A DNA stretch of 64,000 nt from an uncultured Oscillospiraceae bacterium (GCA_934591815.1 CAKTPV010000006.1:1-64000); one strand, 5' to 3'; positions 6,660 through 13,338 are shown, counted from the first letter of the stretch. Numbers and translations: made by a program. The notes: generated by a model not told the origin, from the sequence alone.

Positions 6660-7322
6660 ATGAAAGACACCATCAAGACCAGCAGAACAGCGGGATACCT
6701 TGAGAAGATTTTCCGCGCCATCAATGCGGACTGGTTCGGCGGGGAGCTGGAAGAGCCTATTATTACCATTCAGAGTACGCCGAGGGCATACGGCCATGTG
6801 ACCGTATCCAAGATTTGGAAGAGCAAGGGCGAGGAACGGCGGCACGAGCTGAACATAGGAGCGGAGACGCTGCAACGGCCTATTGAGAATGTCGTGGCGA
6901 CCATCATGCACGAGGCGGTACACCTGTACAACCTCGCACACGGGGTACAGGATTGCAGCCGGGGGAACACCTACCACAACAAGAGATTCAAGAAAGAGGC
7001 AGAGCGGCGGGGGCTGATTATCGAGCATCACCCCACCTATGGATGGACTATCACAGAGCCGAGCGAAAGTCTGATTGACTACACCATAGCGCAGGGCTGG
7101 TCTGAAATCATGATGAATCGCGGCGGCGGCTGGACACCGCCAGCCAGTACGGGCGGCAAGGCCGGGAACGGCGGCACACAGACAGGCGGCAGCACAGAGC
7201 CGCCGAAGCGCAGCAGCACACGGAAATATGTATGTCCCTGCTGCAAGAACAGCGTCCGGGCAACAAAGGCGGTCAACCTGATTTGCGGGGACTGCATGGA
7301 GAAAATGGAGGTCGTGGAGTAA
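6660..7322 (+). CDS. SprT-like zinc metalloprotease-domain protein
   Basis: 220 residues. The zinc-protease motif HEAVH is at residues 84-88, in a SprT-like domain spanning about 10-150. A low-complexity Gly/Pro/Thr linker follows and then a C-terminal zinc ribbon (CPCC...CGDC). SprT/Spartan proteins act on DNA-protein crosslinks. In a phage whose Rep becomes covalently bound to DNA, such a protease could remove protein from ends; that is my inference. The start ATG has AAGGAG 7 nt upstream. It is the first gene of a plus-strand operon and overlaps the next gene by one base (TAATG). Confidence 0.85.
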   Translation: MKDTIKTSRTAGYLEKIFRAINADWFGGELEEPIITIQSTPRAYGHVTVSKIWKSKGEERRHELNIGAETLQRPIENVVATIMHEAVHLYNLAHGVQDCSRGNTYHNKRFKKEAERRGLIIEHHPTYGWTITEPSESLIDYTIAQGWSEIMMNRGGGWTPPASTGGKAGNGGTQTGGSTEPPKRSSTRKYVCPCCKNSVRATKAVNLICGDCMEKMEVVE

Positions 7323-7519
7323 TGGCGAAAGCAAAGCCGAGTTATGCAATGAGTACCCGGTGCTACTTTCCGGGGGCGAACAACAGAACGCAGCACTACC
7401 CGGTAATGCCGCTGGCAGATATTCCGAAGTGGGTGGAAGCGTATCAATTCACGCACCCGAACGCCGAGAGCATCACCGTCAAGATCTGGCTGAAAGACGA
7501 GGACAAACAAGCACTTTGA
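7322..7519 (+). CDS. Small protein of unknown function in the SprT operon
   Basis: 65 residues starting at the ATG that overlaps the SprT-like stop codon. It is soluble and mixed in charge, with no motif I recognise (contains PVMPLADIPKWVEAYQF). Its stop codon lies within copy 2 of the 18-bp repeat. Translational coupling to the protease gene supports it being real. Confidence 0.7.
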   Translation: MAKAKPSYAMSTRCYFPGANNRTQHYPVMPLADIPKWVEAYQFTHPNAESITVKIWLKDEDKQAL

Positions 7520-7533
7520 AAGTGCATTTTCAA
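7516..7533 (+). repeat. 18-bp dispersed repeat, copy 2
   Basis: TTGAAAGTGCATTTTCAA, overlapping the stop codon of the 65-residue gene and upstream of the next plus-strand gene. Confidence 0.85.
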
Positions 7534-7572
7534 AAGCTGACCTATCGGCTACACGGGGAGAAAGGACAGAAT

Positions 7573-7848
7573 ATGAACACTATCATTGGCATGGAGAACG
7601 CAGGATTTACCATCATTGACGCGAAGAACACCAGCAGCGACTTCGGTTACGCCATAGGAAAGAACGAATACAAATCATACGTAACATGGCTGTATGACAA
7701 CAGGGATAACCGCACTGTGAGTTTCAGCCAAGGCCGCTATTTCACACATAATCCCGATGCACCTGCAAGGACAGAAGCGGAAGCGTATGCAGACTACTAT
7801 CGGCGGCTCGCGGATACTTACGACAGCATAGCCAAGTACGGATACTAA
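7573..7848 (+). CDS. Hypothetical phage protein (91 aa)
   Basis: 91 residues with no family I recognise. It is rich in Tyr and Asp/Asn, soluble, with no membrane segment. The ATG at 7573 follows AGAAAGGA at good spacing; upstream in-frame codons extend through the 18-bp repeat but have no ribosome site. It lies in the plus-strand SprT operon, 14 nt before the next gene. Confidence 0.7.
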   Translation: MNTIIGMENAGFTIIDAKNTSSDFGYAIGKNEYKSYVTWLYDNRDNRTVSFSQGRYFTHNPDAPARTEAEAYADYYRRLADTYDSIAKYGY

Positions 7849-7862
7849 AGGGGGGATAGGCC

Positions 7863-8063
7863 ATGAAAGGCATCAATCAGCAGGGACAGGCCGTGTATTA
7901 CAACGTAGTCACCAAGCACGGCAAGGTGCGGTATCAGATACAGGCGGCCAGCGGGCAGACGCTGCAAGGGCGGGACAGACAGAAGCGCAAGAGCCGGACT
8001 TTCGCACAGGAGCATCAAGCGGCGGCATGGATGAAACGCAACGGGTACGAGATTTGCGGATAA
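7863..8063 (+). CDS. Hypothetical phage protein (66 aa)
   Basis: 66 residues, basic, with a central Gln/Arg/Lys-rich part (GRDRQKRKSRTF). AAAGGGGGG lies upstream of the ATG. The positive charge suggests nucleic-acid binding, but there is no recognised fold. It is the last gene of the plus-strand operon and is followed by the TTTTACC inverted repeat and a terminator. Confidence 0.7.
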   Translation: MKGINQQGQAVYYNVVTKHGKVRYQIQAASGQTLQGRDRQKRKSRTFAQEHQAAAWMKRNGYEICG

Positions 8064-8064
8064 T

Positions 8065-8100
8065 CTTTTACCGTGGGTAAAAACAACAACGACAGAGGCA
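8065..8100 (+). repeat. TTTTACC-N3-GGTAAAA element, copy A
   Basis: Inverted repeat TTTTACC (8067-8073) with GGTAAAA, followed by an A/C-rich stretch. A close copy lies at 13119-13150. Both sit between the stop codon of a plus-strand gene and a plus-strand terminator. Confidence 0.55.
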
Positions 8101-8101
8101 G

Positions 8102-8125
8102 GGGGTATATTCGTATACCCCTTGT
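8102..8125 (+). terminator. Terminator of the SprT operon
   Basis: GGGGTATA (8102-8109) and TATACCCC (8114-8121) around a TTCG loop, followed by TTGTTTC. An 8-bp perfect stem ending the plus-strand unit. Confidence 0.7.
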
Positions 8126-8179
8126 TTCTATCGAAGCACAGAGGGCAAAGGAAAAGCCCCAGCCGTAGGGCGGGGGCGT

Positions 8180-8779
8180 TTACCAAATGTCCCATTCCTT
8201 TTCAGGCAGGGGCTTGCGAGAAAGCGTATTGAACAGTTTCCAGAGAGGCGGGCAGAAAATCAGTTTCGTGCCACCGGCGATAAACGGAACAAAAAAATAC
8301 TCGTCACAGATTTCCTTGGTCATGTCGTTGATACCGACCTTGCGGCCTATCTCCTTGCGCTTGATGAAGAACGGGAGCAGAGAGGGCTTAATAAGATAGA
8401 TATGACGAGCCAGCTTCCGAATCTTGATATCTACATCAAGACCCTGACTGAAAAAGTCCACGTCCAACTGGTAATGGCGATGATACTTGAAAAAGTAAAT
8501 CTCATCGTTGGTCATAGCCATCTTGCGGTTATCGTATTCCAAACCGGCCTCGTCAATAATCAAGCGGCCATCGGTCATCATGTATTTGCCGAAGTCGGAT
8601 TTTTCGCATTTCATAGCGCCAGTAATGCCAAAATTAGACCAGACCTTACGGCCTTTCTTCATGTCCTTTTTGGCAAGGTAGGCGGCAAAGGTAGATTTAC
8701 CAGCGCCGGGGATTCCGAAGTACAAAGAGAGCGCCACGGGTTTAGCGCGGGGCTTCAACTTGGGGAAATTGATTTTCAT
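8180..8779 (-). CDS. Zot/pI-like phage assembly ATPase
   Basis: 199 residues of the Zonular occludens toxin / pI family, the inner-membrane ATPase that drives extrusion of filamentous phages. Walker A GIPGAGKST at residues 22-30 and Walker B LIIDEAG near 73-79 are clear. It is short: the usual C-terminal transmembrane and periplasmic part is reduced to one moderately hydrophobic stretch near 165-185, plausible for a host without an outer membrane. The ribosome site is weak (GGTGAT), and copy 3 of the 18-bp repeat lies 14 nt upstream. Its presence is the strongest sign that the element is an inovirus. Confidence 0.88.
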   Translation of the reverse strand: MKINFPKLKPRAKPVALSLYFGIPGAGKSTFAAYLAKKDMKKGRKVWSNFGITGAMKCEKSDFGKYMMTDGRLIIDEAGLEYDNRKMAMTNDEIYFFKYHRHYQLDVDFFSQGLDVDIKIRKLARHIYLIKPSLLPFFIKRKEIGRKVGINDMTKEICDEYFFVPFIAGGTKLIFCPPLWKLFNTLSRKPLPEKEWDIW

Positions 8780-8792
8780 AGCATCACCATTC

Positions 8793-8810
8793 TTGAAAGT
8801 GTAGATTCAA
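8793..8810 (+). repeat. 18-bp dispersed repeat, copy 3
   Basis: TTGAAAGTGTAGATTCAA between the coat-gene hairpin and the start of the Zot-like gene; identical to copy 1. Confidence 0.85.
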
Positions 8811-8851
8811 GAGGGGGTGTGCGGCGAGCGCACGCACACCCCCTCTTTTTT
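8811..8851. terminator. 13-bp hairpin after the coat gene
   Basis: Perfect stem GAGGGGGTGTGCG (8811-8823) with its complement (8833-8845). The T-run is on the plus strand; on the minus strand, the coding direction here, only TTGAAT follows. It may block antisense transcription and attenuate readthrough from coat to assembly gene, much as a terminator follows the major coat gene in Ff phages. Confidence 0.6.
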
Positions 8852-8855
8852 ATTG

Positions 8856-9029
8856 TCAGGCACGAGCAGACAGCAGACGCTTGAACATACCCACGCCCAG
8901 ACCACACAGGGGGATAGCCACGCAGGAGATCAGGAGAATGGGCTGACCGGCGATAGTGGAGGCCACAGTGCCGACCCAGCCGATAGCGGCGGTGAACACA
9001 CTGGTGATGGAAGAAATGATTTCAGCCAT
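8856..9029 (-). CDS. Major coat-protein-like, copy 1
   Basis: 57 residues with the inovirus coat layout: a short amphipathic N-terminus starting AEIISS, a hydrophobic span (about 30-49) and a basic C-terminus GMFKRLLSARA, like the DNA-contacting tail of Ff pVIII. There is no long cleavable signal peptide. The ATG at 9029 is preceded by GAAAGGA; an in-frame TTG nine bases upstream overlaps that site and is less likely. It is about 70% identical by eye over its last 44 residues to the preceding paralogue. Confidence 0.75.
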   Translation of the reverse strand: MAEIISSITSVFTAAIGWVGTVASTIAGQPILLISCVAIPLCGLGVGMFKRLLSARA

Positions 9030-9073
9030 AATACGCAATTCCTTTCGTTAGATTTTGGGGAGCGCGGGAGCTA

Positions 9074-9271
9074 TCAAGCGCGAGCAGACAGCAGACGCTT
9101 GAACAGGCCAACGCCCAGACCACACAGGGGGATAGCCACACAAGCAAGCAGCAAGATAGGCTCATCCGCAATGGTCTTAGCCACAGTACCGACCCAGCCA
9201 ATAGCGGCGGTGAACACAGTACCGATGGAGGTCAGCAGAGAGCTGACAGTGACAGCAGCAACCTCAGTCGT
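9074..9271 (-). CDS. Major coat-protein-like, copy 2 (no standard start codon)
   Basis: 65 codons ending in the same GLGVGLFKRLLSARA tail as copy 1, with the same central motif TVFTAAIGWVGTVA. No ATG, GTG or TTG lies in frame after the nearest upstream in-frame stop. A good ribosome site (AAAGGAG) is followed after 9 nt by ACG where ATG is expected. Either the gene is read from ACG at low level, is reached by frameshifting, or has just been inactivated. Coordinates assume the ACG. Confidence 0.6.
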   Translation of the reverse strand, partial: TTEVAAVTVSSLLTSIGTVFTAAIGWVGTVAKTIADEPILLLACVAIPLCGLGVGLFKRLLSARA

Positions 9272-9289
9272 TCGGCAACGCTCCTTTCA

Positions 9290-9433
9290 TTAGTGATTTC
9301 TAAGTAAGCTGCGCACGATACCAACGATAACGGCGAAGCAGATTAGACTGAACAGATAGAAGATAGGCGGCTCAATGAGAAAGTCACAGATAGCGCCGAG
9401 GATGGCGGTGCAAAAGTCAATCATTTCTGTCAT
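9290..9433 (-). CDS. Small single-span membrane protein, possible minor coat
   Basis: 47 residues starting with MTEMIDF, with one hydrophobic segment (about 23-40, FYLFSLICFAVIVGIV) and a basic tail SLLRNH. The ATG overlaps the stop of the upstream gene (ATGA). The size and charge pattern match filamentous-phage minor coat proteins (pVII/pIX type) or a third coat variant, but no homology is visible. Confidence 0.65.
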   Translation of the reverse strand: MTEMIDFCTAILGAICDFLIEPPIFYLFSLICFAVIVGIVRSLLRNH

Positions 9434-9804
9434 CGTTTGAACACCACCCCTAAAAAGCGGAAGAAGCTCCACAGGACGAGTGAGAACAGGAATACGCCGG
9501 AGAGCCAATACCAGTCAAGACCGGCAAGACCATTGACCGGCTCGATAGAGGACGTGGTAGAGCCGTCCGCTTCCACCGTGGTCACGGTCTGAGTTCGCTG
9601 GTGGTAGCTGCCGAACACGGAGCGCACCACATAGGGCAAGCCAGCGCTTTCCAGCGTGGGAGGGTCAAGCATGGTGGACTGCTGCGGCGAGGCGGCAGGT
9701 TCACCCTGTACAACGATAACTTGAGAGCCGTTGTCCGCGCCAGTATCGGCAGCGGGAGCAGTATTGACCTCATCAACGGTTGAAAGTGTATTTTCAAAAT
9801 CCAT
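9430..9804 (-). CDS. Phage membrane protein with long acidic N-terminal domain
   Basis: 124 residues. The first 95 are acidic and Thr/Ser/Pro-rich (with AADTGADNG and SYHQRTQTVTTVEADGSTTS). A C-terminal hydrophobic segment (about 98-120, SGVFLFSLVLWSFFRFLGVVF) ends in KR. A surface-exposed domain with a C-terminal anchor fits a minor coat protein. Codons 2-8 (DFENTLS) coincide with copy 4 of the 18-bp repeat. GTGAGG lies upstream of the ATG. Confidence 0.65.
   Translation of the reverse strand: MDFENTLSTVDEVNTAPAADTGADNGSQVIVVQGEPAASPQQSTMLDPPTLESAGLPYVVRSVFGSYHQRTQTVTTVEADGSTTSSIEPVNGLAGLDWYWLSGVFLFSLVLWSFFRFLGVVFKR
9780..9797 (+). repeat. 18-bp dispersed repeat, copy 4
   Basis: TTGAAAGTGTATTTTCAA, inside codons 2-8 of the 124-residue gene. 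Confidence 0.85.
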
Positions 9805-9809
9805 AGCAG

Positions 9810-10064
9810 TTACCTCACATCATTTTTACGGGCAGCGGAAACCTTGTATTTTTTACTGCCCCGTGTACCAAAGGACGCAGACGCACTATCCACATTCCCC
9901 ACGGGGAAACCAAGAGCAAGGGACAGGAAAGACAGACTGACCGGGACAAGCAATAGGCCAATCGTAAGAACGGCAAAGGAGAAGTTAGTACCAGGCACAT
10001 TTACCTGAAAGAACTTCCAAGCATTAGAAATGAACATCCGAATACAGGCCATCAAATCAGACAA
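9810..10064 (-). CDS. Small phage membrane protein (84 aa, TTG start)
   Basis: 84 residues with a hydrophobic segment (about 28-54) and a basic C-terminus (GTRGSKKYKVSAARKNDVR). I chose the TTG at 10064 because AAAGGTGG is at the right spacing and the gene then overlaps the preceding stop by a few bases, like its neighbours. An internal ATG at 10052 is the alternative. Function unknown; probably virion or assembly membrane protein. Confidence 0.6.
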   Translation of the reverse strand: MSDLMACIRMFISNAWKFFQVNVPGTNFSFAVLTIGLLLVPVSLSFLSLALGFPVGNVDSASASFGTRGSKKYKVSAARKNDVR

Positions 10065-10245
10065 ATAGTGCCACCACCTTTCCCAAAATACCGCCCAAGA
10101 CGCCGATAAGAAATTGAACCAGCTTGTAAACAGCGATAAGGACAGACACCGCTACAAAGATAAAGAAGAACATGAGAACAGCCGACACCAGCAGAAACAG
10201 GGGCGTAGGAAGCCACTTGAACGTGGCGAGAATCAAGTCTATCAC
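10057..10245 (-). CDS. Small hydrophobic phage membrane protein (62 aa, GTG start)
   Basis: 62 residues, almost entirely hydrophobic, with two possible membrane spans (about 14-38 and 42-61). The GTG at 10245 directly follows the upstream stop codon and has AAGGTGG before it. Part of the tightly packed run of small membrane genes between the adsorption-type protein and the coat genes. Confidence 0.6.
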   Translation of the reverse strand: MIDLILATFKWLPTPLFLLVSAVLMFFFIFVAVSVLIAVYKLVQFLIGVLGGILGKVVALFV

Positions 10246-10419
10246 TTAACCACCCACCTTCAAGACAATACGCATAAGGCCAAACAGCAGAAAGATGCCG
10301 AACACAAAGTATATCAGCAGCTTTACCGCAAACGGGAGCGCATCAAAGAAGTCACGGCAAAAGGAGAAGAAGCTGCCAATATCCGTAAGGACAAGAATCA
10401 GGTTAGATATCAATCCCAT
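10246..10419 (-). CDS. Small phage membrane protein (57 aa), possible pVI-like
   Basis: 57 residues starting MGLISNLILVLTDIG, with a strong hydrophobic span near residues 30-49 and a basic end (RIVLKVGG). GGAGGGG lies 5 nt before the ATG, and the start overlaps the stop of the 705-residue gene. Filamentous phages keep a small membrane partner (pVI) next to the adsorption protein; the position fits, but sequence similarity is not evident. Confidence 0.6.
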   Translation of the reverse strand: MGLISNLILVLTDIGSFFSFCRDFFDALPFAVKLLIYFVFGIFLLFGLMRIVLKVGG

Positions 10420-12527
10420 ACGCTCCCCTCCGTTCCAGCGCCGGTATCAAAATAGAAGCTGCTCATAGTGTCGATACTTTCACCGGCCTTTGAGAGAGCG
10501 CCCTCAAAGCACAGCTTATACAGGAAATTCAGCAGTTTGCCAGAAGCCGAAAGCGTATCACCGGCGACCTCGCCGACAGGCTTTTTGTTGCCGCCGTCCG
10601 TAGTCACATAGAACACATTGAAAGCGTCGTTGTCCTCCGTGATATTGACGGTAACATTTTCGACCTTGGACGCAGAGTTTTCAATCAGCTTGTCCAGCCG
10701 GGTTGTCACCTCTGTCAAGTCAGCGGTAACAGCAGCTGACGGCTTCGAAAGTGCATTTTCAAGCTTCGTGATAGCACCCACAACGGCGGTATCGTCAAAG
10801 GTCGGAATGCCGTTGATAGCGTTGATGATATCGGCAGTCTGTGTGTAGCTGTCATATGTTTCATACTTGCCCGTAATACGGATACGGTCAGCCTTGATGG
10901 TGCTATCACCCTCCGGAATACCTATGAAGGTACGGTCAAGCATAGTGCTGACTGCGGAGGGACGGACATACCAAACCTCCAACGGAGTACCCGCCTTACT
11001 AAGATTGGCAAGACCGTTCGTCCATGCCGCCAAGTCGGGGAAATCATTAGCAGGGACACAGAAGCGAATGAGGCCACCCCATACCGTAAACTTGTTCGCA
11101 TAAGCAGAAGCAGCATCCGGCTTAGTATTCAGAGCCAAATCATAGGGAACATACGCAAACCGTGCGCGAGTAGAGTAGCAAAATGTATTTCCAGAAATAC
11201 CAGCAAATGCACTGTCCACAAGGTAAAACAAATTACAGCCGTCTGTTTTCTTTACCAGCTTCCATGCCTCCGAGCCATCATAAACAGCGCTGCCCACACG
11301 CTGCACATACTCACCAGTAGCGGCGTTATAAGTATCAGATATGCGGTATTTCCCACCACTCTGCCAAATGCCGGATTTAATTAACGCATCATCCACATGG
11401 ACAGAATCAGGAACGCTGTTGCCAATTGACAAACCGCGCAGAGAGATATCATACACCCGAACAACAGCGCCGTTCAGAGTATACTGCACGGTGTTCGTGA
11501 CAAATTTACTTCCAGACCGGACAGAATTGCCCCAAAACACAACATCCTCAAGCTCACCGCCGACAGCAGCTTTGATTTGCCCGCCGTTGATAGCGGCAGT
11601 ATCCAGCACCACACTATTGACCTTGCTATACATGGATATCAGCTTGTCCAACCGGGCTTCCAGCGAGGTGGTATTGACCTGTACCGCACCGTTAGATATA
11701 ACACTGTCGAGGCGAGAACCGATGCCGGAGACGCTGGAATAGATACTTCTTGCCACACCAAGCAAGTTGAATTGAACATCGTAGGAATCATCCAAAATAG
11801 CATAAATCGCGCGCAGCTTAGTAATCGCGTTGTCCTTGAACGCAATGATATTCTTGTTAACGGCATCCAAAGCGGGAACTATATTTTTGTCCAAATGCTT
11901 AAATATGCTGGTCACATCTGCATCAATGAATTTTGCCCAGTCAGTCAAAATTGAGATATATTCACCGATATACCAGACCCGATAATACAAATCTTCCTGC
12001 AACTTACGGTCAGAAGTAGACGAGGACACATTGCCGCCATAGCCGGGCTTTGAACTCGGAGTACCAGACGGATTATTGATAATTGTCTGATTGTAATTAT
12101 AGGTGTTATTTGTAGTACCGCCGGAGTCTTTACGTTCCGCAACGTAAACTTTTCCGTCCACACTACCCAATAGACCATGCAAGGAAGCCACACGGAATTT
12201 CTTTACATCAAGAGCACTATCACTTACAAAGCCGACATACACCGAAAGTGCAGTATTATACGCAAGAGTAGTAGACAAGCCATGTTCATTGCAATAGTAA
12301 ACCAAATCCGCCAAACTGTCATAACTAATTGTGACAGATGCCAAAGATGAAGAACGAGGAGAAATATTCTCAGCAACATAGACAGACTTCTTATCAAAAA
12401 GAAAATTCGGAATAAGCCGCATGGAATACGCAGCGTAAGCACGAGTAGAGAGCGACAATGCAACTATAATACTAAGAATCGCGCCAATGAGGGGTTTACA
12501 ATTCAATTTTTGTAAAGTATAATTCAT
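10410..12527 (-). CDS. Secreted phage adsorption/minor coat protein (705 aa)
   Basis: A signal peptide (basic residues, hydrophobic core, likely cut after TRAYA near residue 33) leads into a large exported protein. Predicted coiled-coil/helical parts carry repeats of the type LEARLDKLI and VTTRLDKLI. The middle part (about 370-560, with YDGSEAWKLV) resembles the carbohydrate-binding regions of Firmicutes phage tail proteins. Its position matches pIII, the receptor-binding tip protein. I see no clear C-terminal membrane anchor, so anchoring may be through the small membrane protein encoded next. Copy 5 of the 18-bp repeat lies within it. Confidence 0.7.
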   Translation of the reverse strand: MNYTLQKLNCKPLIGAILSIIVALSLSTRAYAAYSMRLIPNFLFDKKSVYVAENISPRSSSLASVTISYDSLADLVYYCNEHGLSTTLAYNTALSVYVGFVSDSALDVKKFRVASLHGLLGSVDGKVYVAERKDSGGTTNNTYNYNQTIINNPSGTPSSKPGYGGNVSSSTSDRKLQEDLYYRVWYIGEYISILTDWAKFIDADVTSIFKHLDKNIVPALDAVNKNIIAFKDNAITKLRAIYAILDDSYDVQFNLLGVARSIYSSVSGIGSRLDSVISNGAVQVNTTSLEARLDKLISMYSKVNSVVLDTAAINGGQIKAAVGGELEDVVFWGNSVRSGSKFVTNTVQYTLNGAVVRVYDISLRGLSIGNSVPDSVHVDDALIKSGIWQSGGKYRISDTYNAATGEYVQRVGSAVYDGSEAWKLVKKTDGCNLFYLVDSAFAGISGNTFCYSTRARFAYVPYDLALNTKPDAASAYANKFTVWGGLIRFCVPANDFPDLAAWTNGLANLSKAGTPLEVWYVRPSAVSTMLDRTFIGIPEGDSTIKADRIRITGKYETYDSYTQTADIINAINGIPTFDDTAVVGAITKLENALSKPSAAVTADLTEVTTRLDKLIENSASKVENVTVNITEDNDAFNVFYVTTDGGNKKPVGEVAGDTLSASGKLLNFLYKLCFEGALSKAGESIDTMSSFYFDTGAGTEGSVWD
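10745..10762 (+). repeat. 18-bp dispersed repeat, copy 5
   Basis: TCGAAAGTGCATTTTCAA, one change from the consensus left arm, inside the 705-residue gene. Confidence 0.75.
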
Positions 12528-12552
12528 AAAAACACCTCAAAGGAGAAATAAT

Positions 12553-12759
12553 ATGTTTATTCCGAATGACCCCTACCTAATAATTGATTTGGTCAGAGTT
12601 CTTGTAAAGATAGCCATAATAATATTGATAGCCAGCTTAAGTATCAAAGCCATCAAATACTTTAAGCGTAAGGAAGAACGGGAAACCCGCCGCGACTACC
12701 ATTCAGCGCAGAACACCATAGATGAAATCGAACGAGAAATGAATAATTGGACAGACTAA
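12553..12759 (+). CDS. Small plus-strand membrane protein (68 aa)
   Basis: 68 residues: one hydrophobic span (about 10-33), then a charged cytoplasmic-type tail rich in Lys, Arg and Glu. AAAGGAG lies 7 nt before the ATG, a better site than most in the element. It is divergent from the 705-residue gene, breaking the run of minus-strand structural genes. Role unknown; candidates are superinfection immunity or regulation of assembly. Confidence 0.7.
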   Translation: MFIPNDPYLIIDLVRVLVKIAIIILIASLSIKAIKYFKRKEERETRRDYHSAQNTIDEIEREMNNWTD

Positions 12760-12765
12760 CCATCA

Positions 12766-12787
12766 TCCCTCGCCGCAAGGCGGGGGA
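12766..12787 (+). terminator. Hairpin after the 68-residue gene
   Basis: TCCCTCGCC - GCAA - GGCGGGGGA stem-loop, with a weak downstream tract. It may be a terminator or an mRNA end stabiliser. Confidence 0.5.
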
Positions 12788-12949
12788 TTAAGTGCGTTTA
12801 GGGGGCTTTTGAAAGTGTACTTTCAAAAAAGAGAACAACCACTTAACGTTGCCGAGGAAGTAATCAGCAATCAGCGCGCCAAAGCGAAGCAAGGCACCGA
12901 GCCCCATAATCGTACCAATACATTCACCGAAAGAGAGGTTATCAAACAT
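12788..12949 (-). CDS. Small phage protein (53 aa)
   Basis: 53 residues starting MFDNLSFGEC, with a hydrophobic first half and a basic end (LKVHFQKPPKRT) that is partly encoded by copy 6 of the 18-bp repeat. AGGAG lies 7 nt upstream of the ATG. The start codon overlaps, in antiparallel orientation, the start of a plus-strand gene at 12948. Only one of the two may be expressed. Confidence 0.5.
   Translation of the reverse strand: MFDNLSFGECIGTIMGLGALLRFGALIADYFLGNVKWLFSFLKVHFQKPPKRT
12809..12826 (+). repeat. 18-bp dispersed repeat, copy 6 (perfect palindrome arms)
   Basis: TTGAAAGTGTACTTTCAA has perfect 7-bp arms (TTGAAAG/CTTTCAA) around TGTA, showing the ideal form of the repeat. Confidence 0.85.
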
Positions 12950-13112
12950 GAATGAACTCCTGACCGCCACCAACGCAGCATGGCAATTTTTCTATGGCAT
13001 TTGCATCAAAGGACTAATCAATTTTGACAATCCGTTGTTATCGTTGATGGACTACATACTATGGGTAGAGTTGGCAATATCAGGCTTAAAGCGGATAACA
13101 CGCAAACATTGA
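12948..13112 (+). CDS. Small plus-strand phage protein (54 aa)
   Basis: 54 residues starting MNELLTATNAAWQFF, with two weak hydrophobic stretches and a basic end (LKRITRKH). AGAGAGG lies 9 nt before the ATG. It is followed by copy B of the TTTTACC inverted repeat and a terminator, the same layout as the end of the SprT operon, which supports expression. Its start codon overlaps that of the opposite-strand 53-residue gene. Confidence 0.5.
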   Translation: MNELLTATNAAWQFFYGICIKGLINFDNPLLSLMDYILWVELAISGLKRITRKH

Positions 13113-13118
13113 CAATAT

Positions 13119-13150
13119 CTTTTTACCAATGGTAAAAACACCACAGAGAC
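13119..13150 (+). repeat. TTTTACC-N3-GGTAAAA element, copy B
   Basis: TTTTACC (13121-13127) with GGTAAAA (13131-13137), followed by an A/C-rich stretch like that of copy A at 8067. Confidence 0.55.
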
Positions 13151-13169
13151 AGGCGCGGGGAATATACGG

Positions 13170-13196
13170 GGACGGGGTATTATACCTCGTCCTTTT
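13170..13196 (+). terminator. Plus-strand terminator
   Basis: GGACGGGGTA (13170-13179) with TACCTCGTCC (13183-13192), loop TTA, then TTTT. It overlaps the stop codon of the opposite-strand 52-residue gene. Confidence 0.7.
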
Positions 13197-13338
13197 CGCG
13201 CTTTTTACCGGGCTTGAACCTATGCGGGAACAGGGAGCGCAAAACCTTGACAACCACCCACAGCATACCAGAGCCGAGCAGCACAAGGATGAATACGAAC
13301 ACCAGCACGATAGCGGCGGTGATGAGAAACTGAATCAT
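13180..13338 (-). CDS. Single-span phage membrane protein (52 aa)
   Basis: 52 residues starting MIQFLITAAIVLVF: an N-terminal hydrophobic span (about 3-30), then a strongly basic tail (SLFPHRFKPGKKREKDEV). CGAGG lies upstream of the ATG at 13338. Small span-plus-basic-tail proteins are typical inovirus virion or assembly components; no closer identification is possible. Confidence 0.6.
   Translation of the reverse strand: MIQFLITAAIVLVFVFILVLLGSGMLWVVVKVLRSLFPHRFKPGKKREKDEV

Noticed and set aside
6324..7349. A 341-codon minus-strand frame over the intergenic hairpins and the SprT-like gene
   Set aside because: It covers the hairpin region and the antisense of a motif-bearing gene and has no recognisable content.
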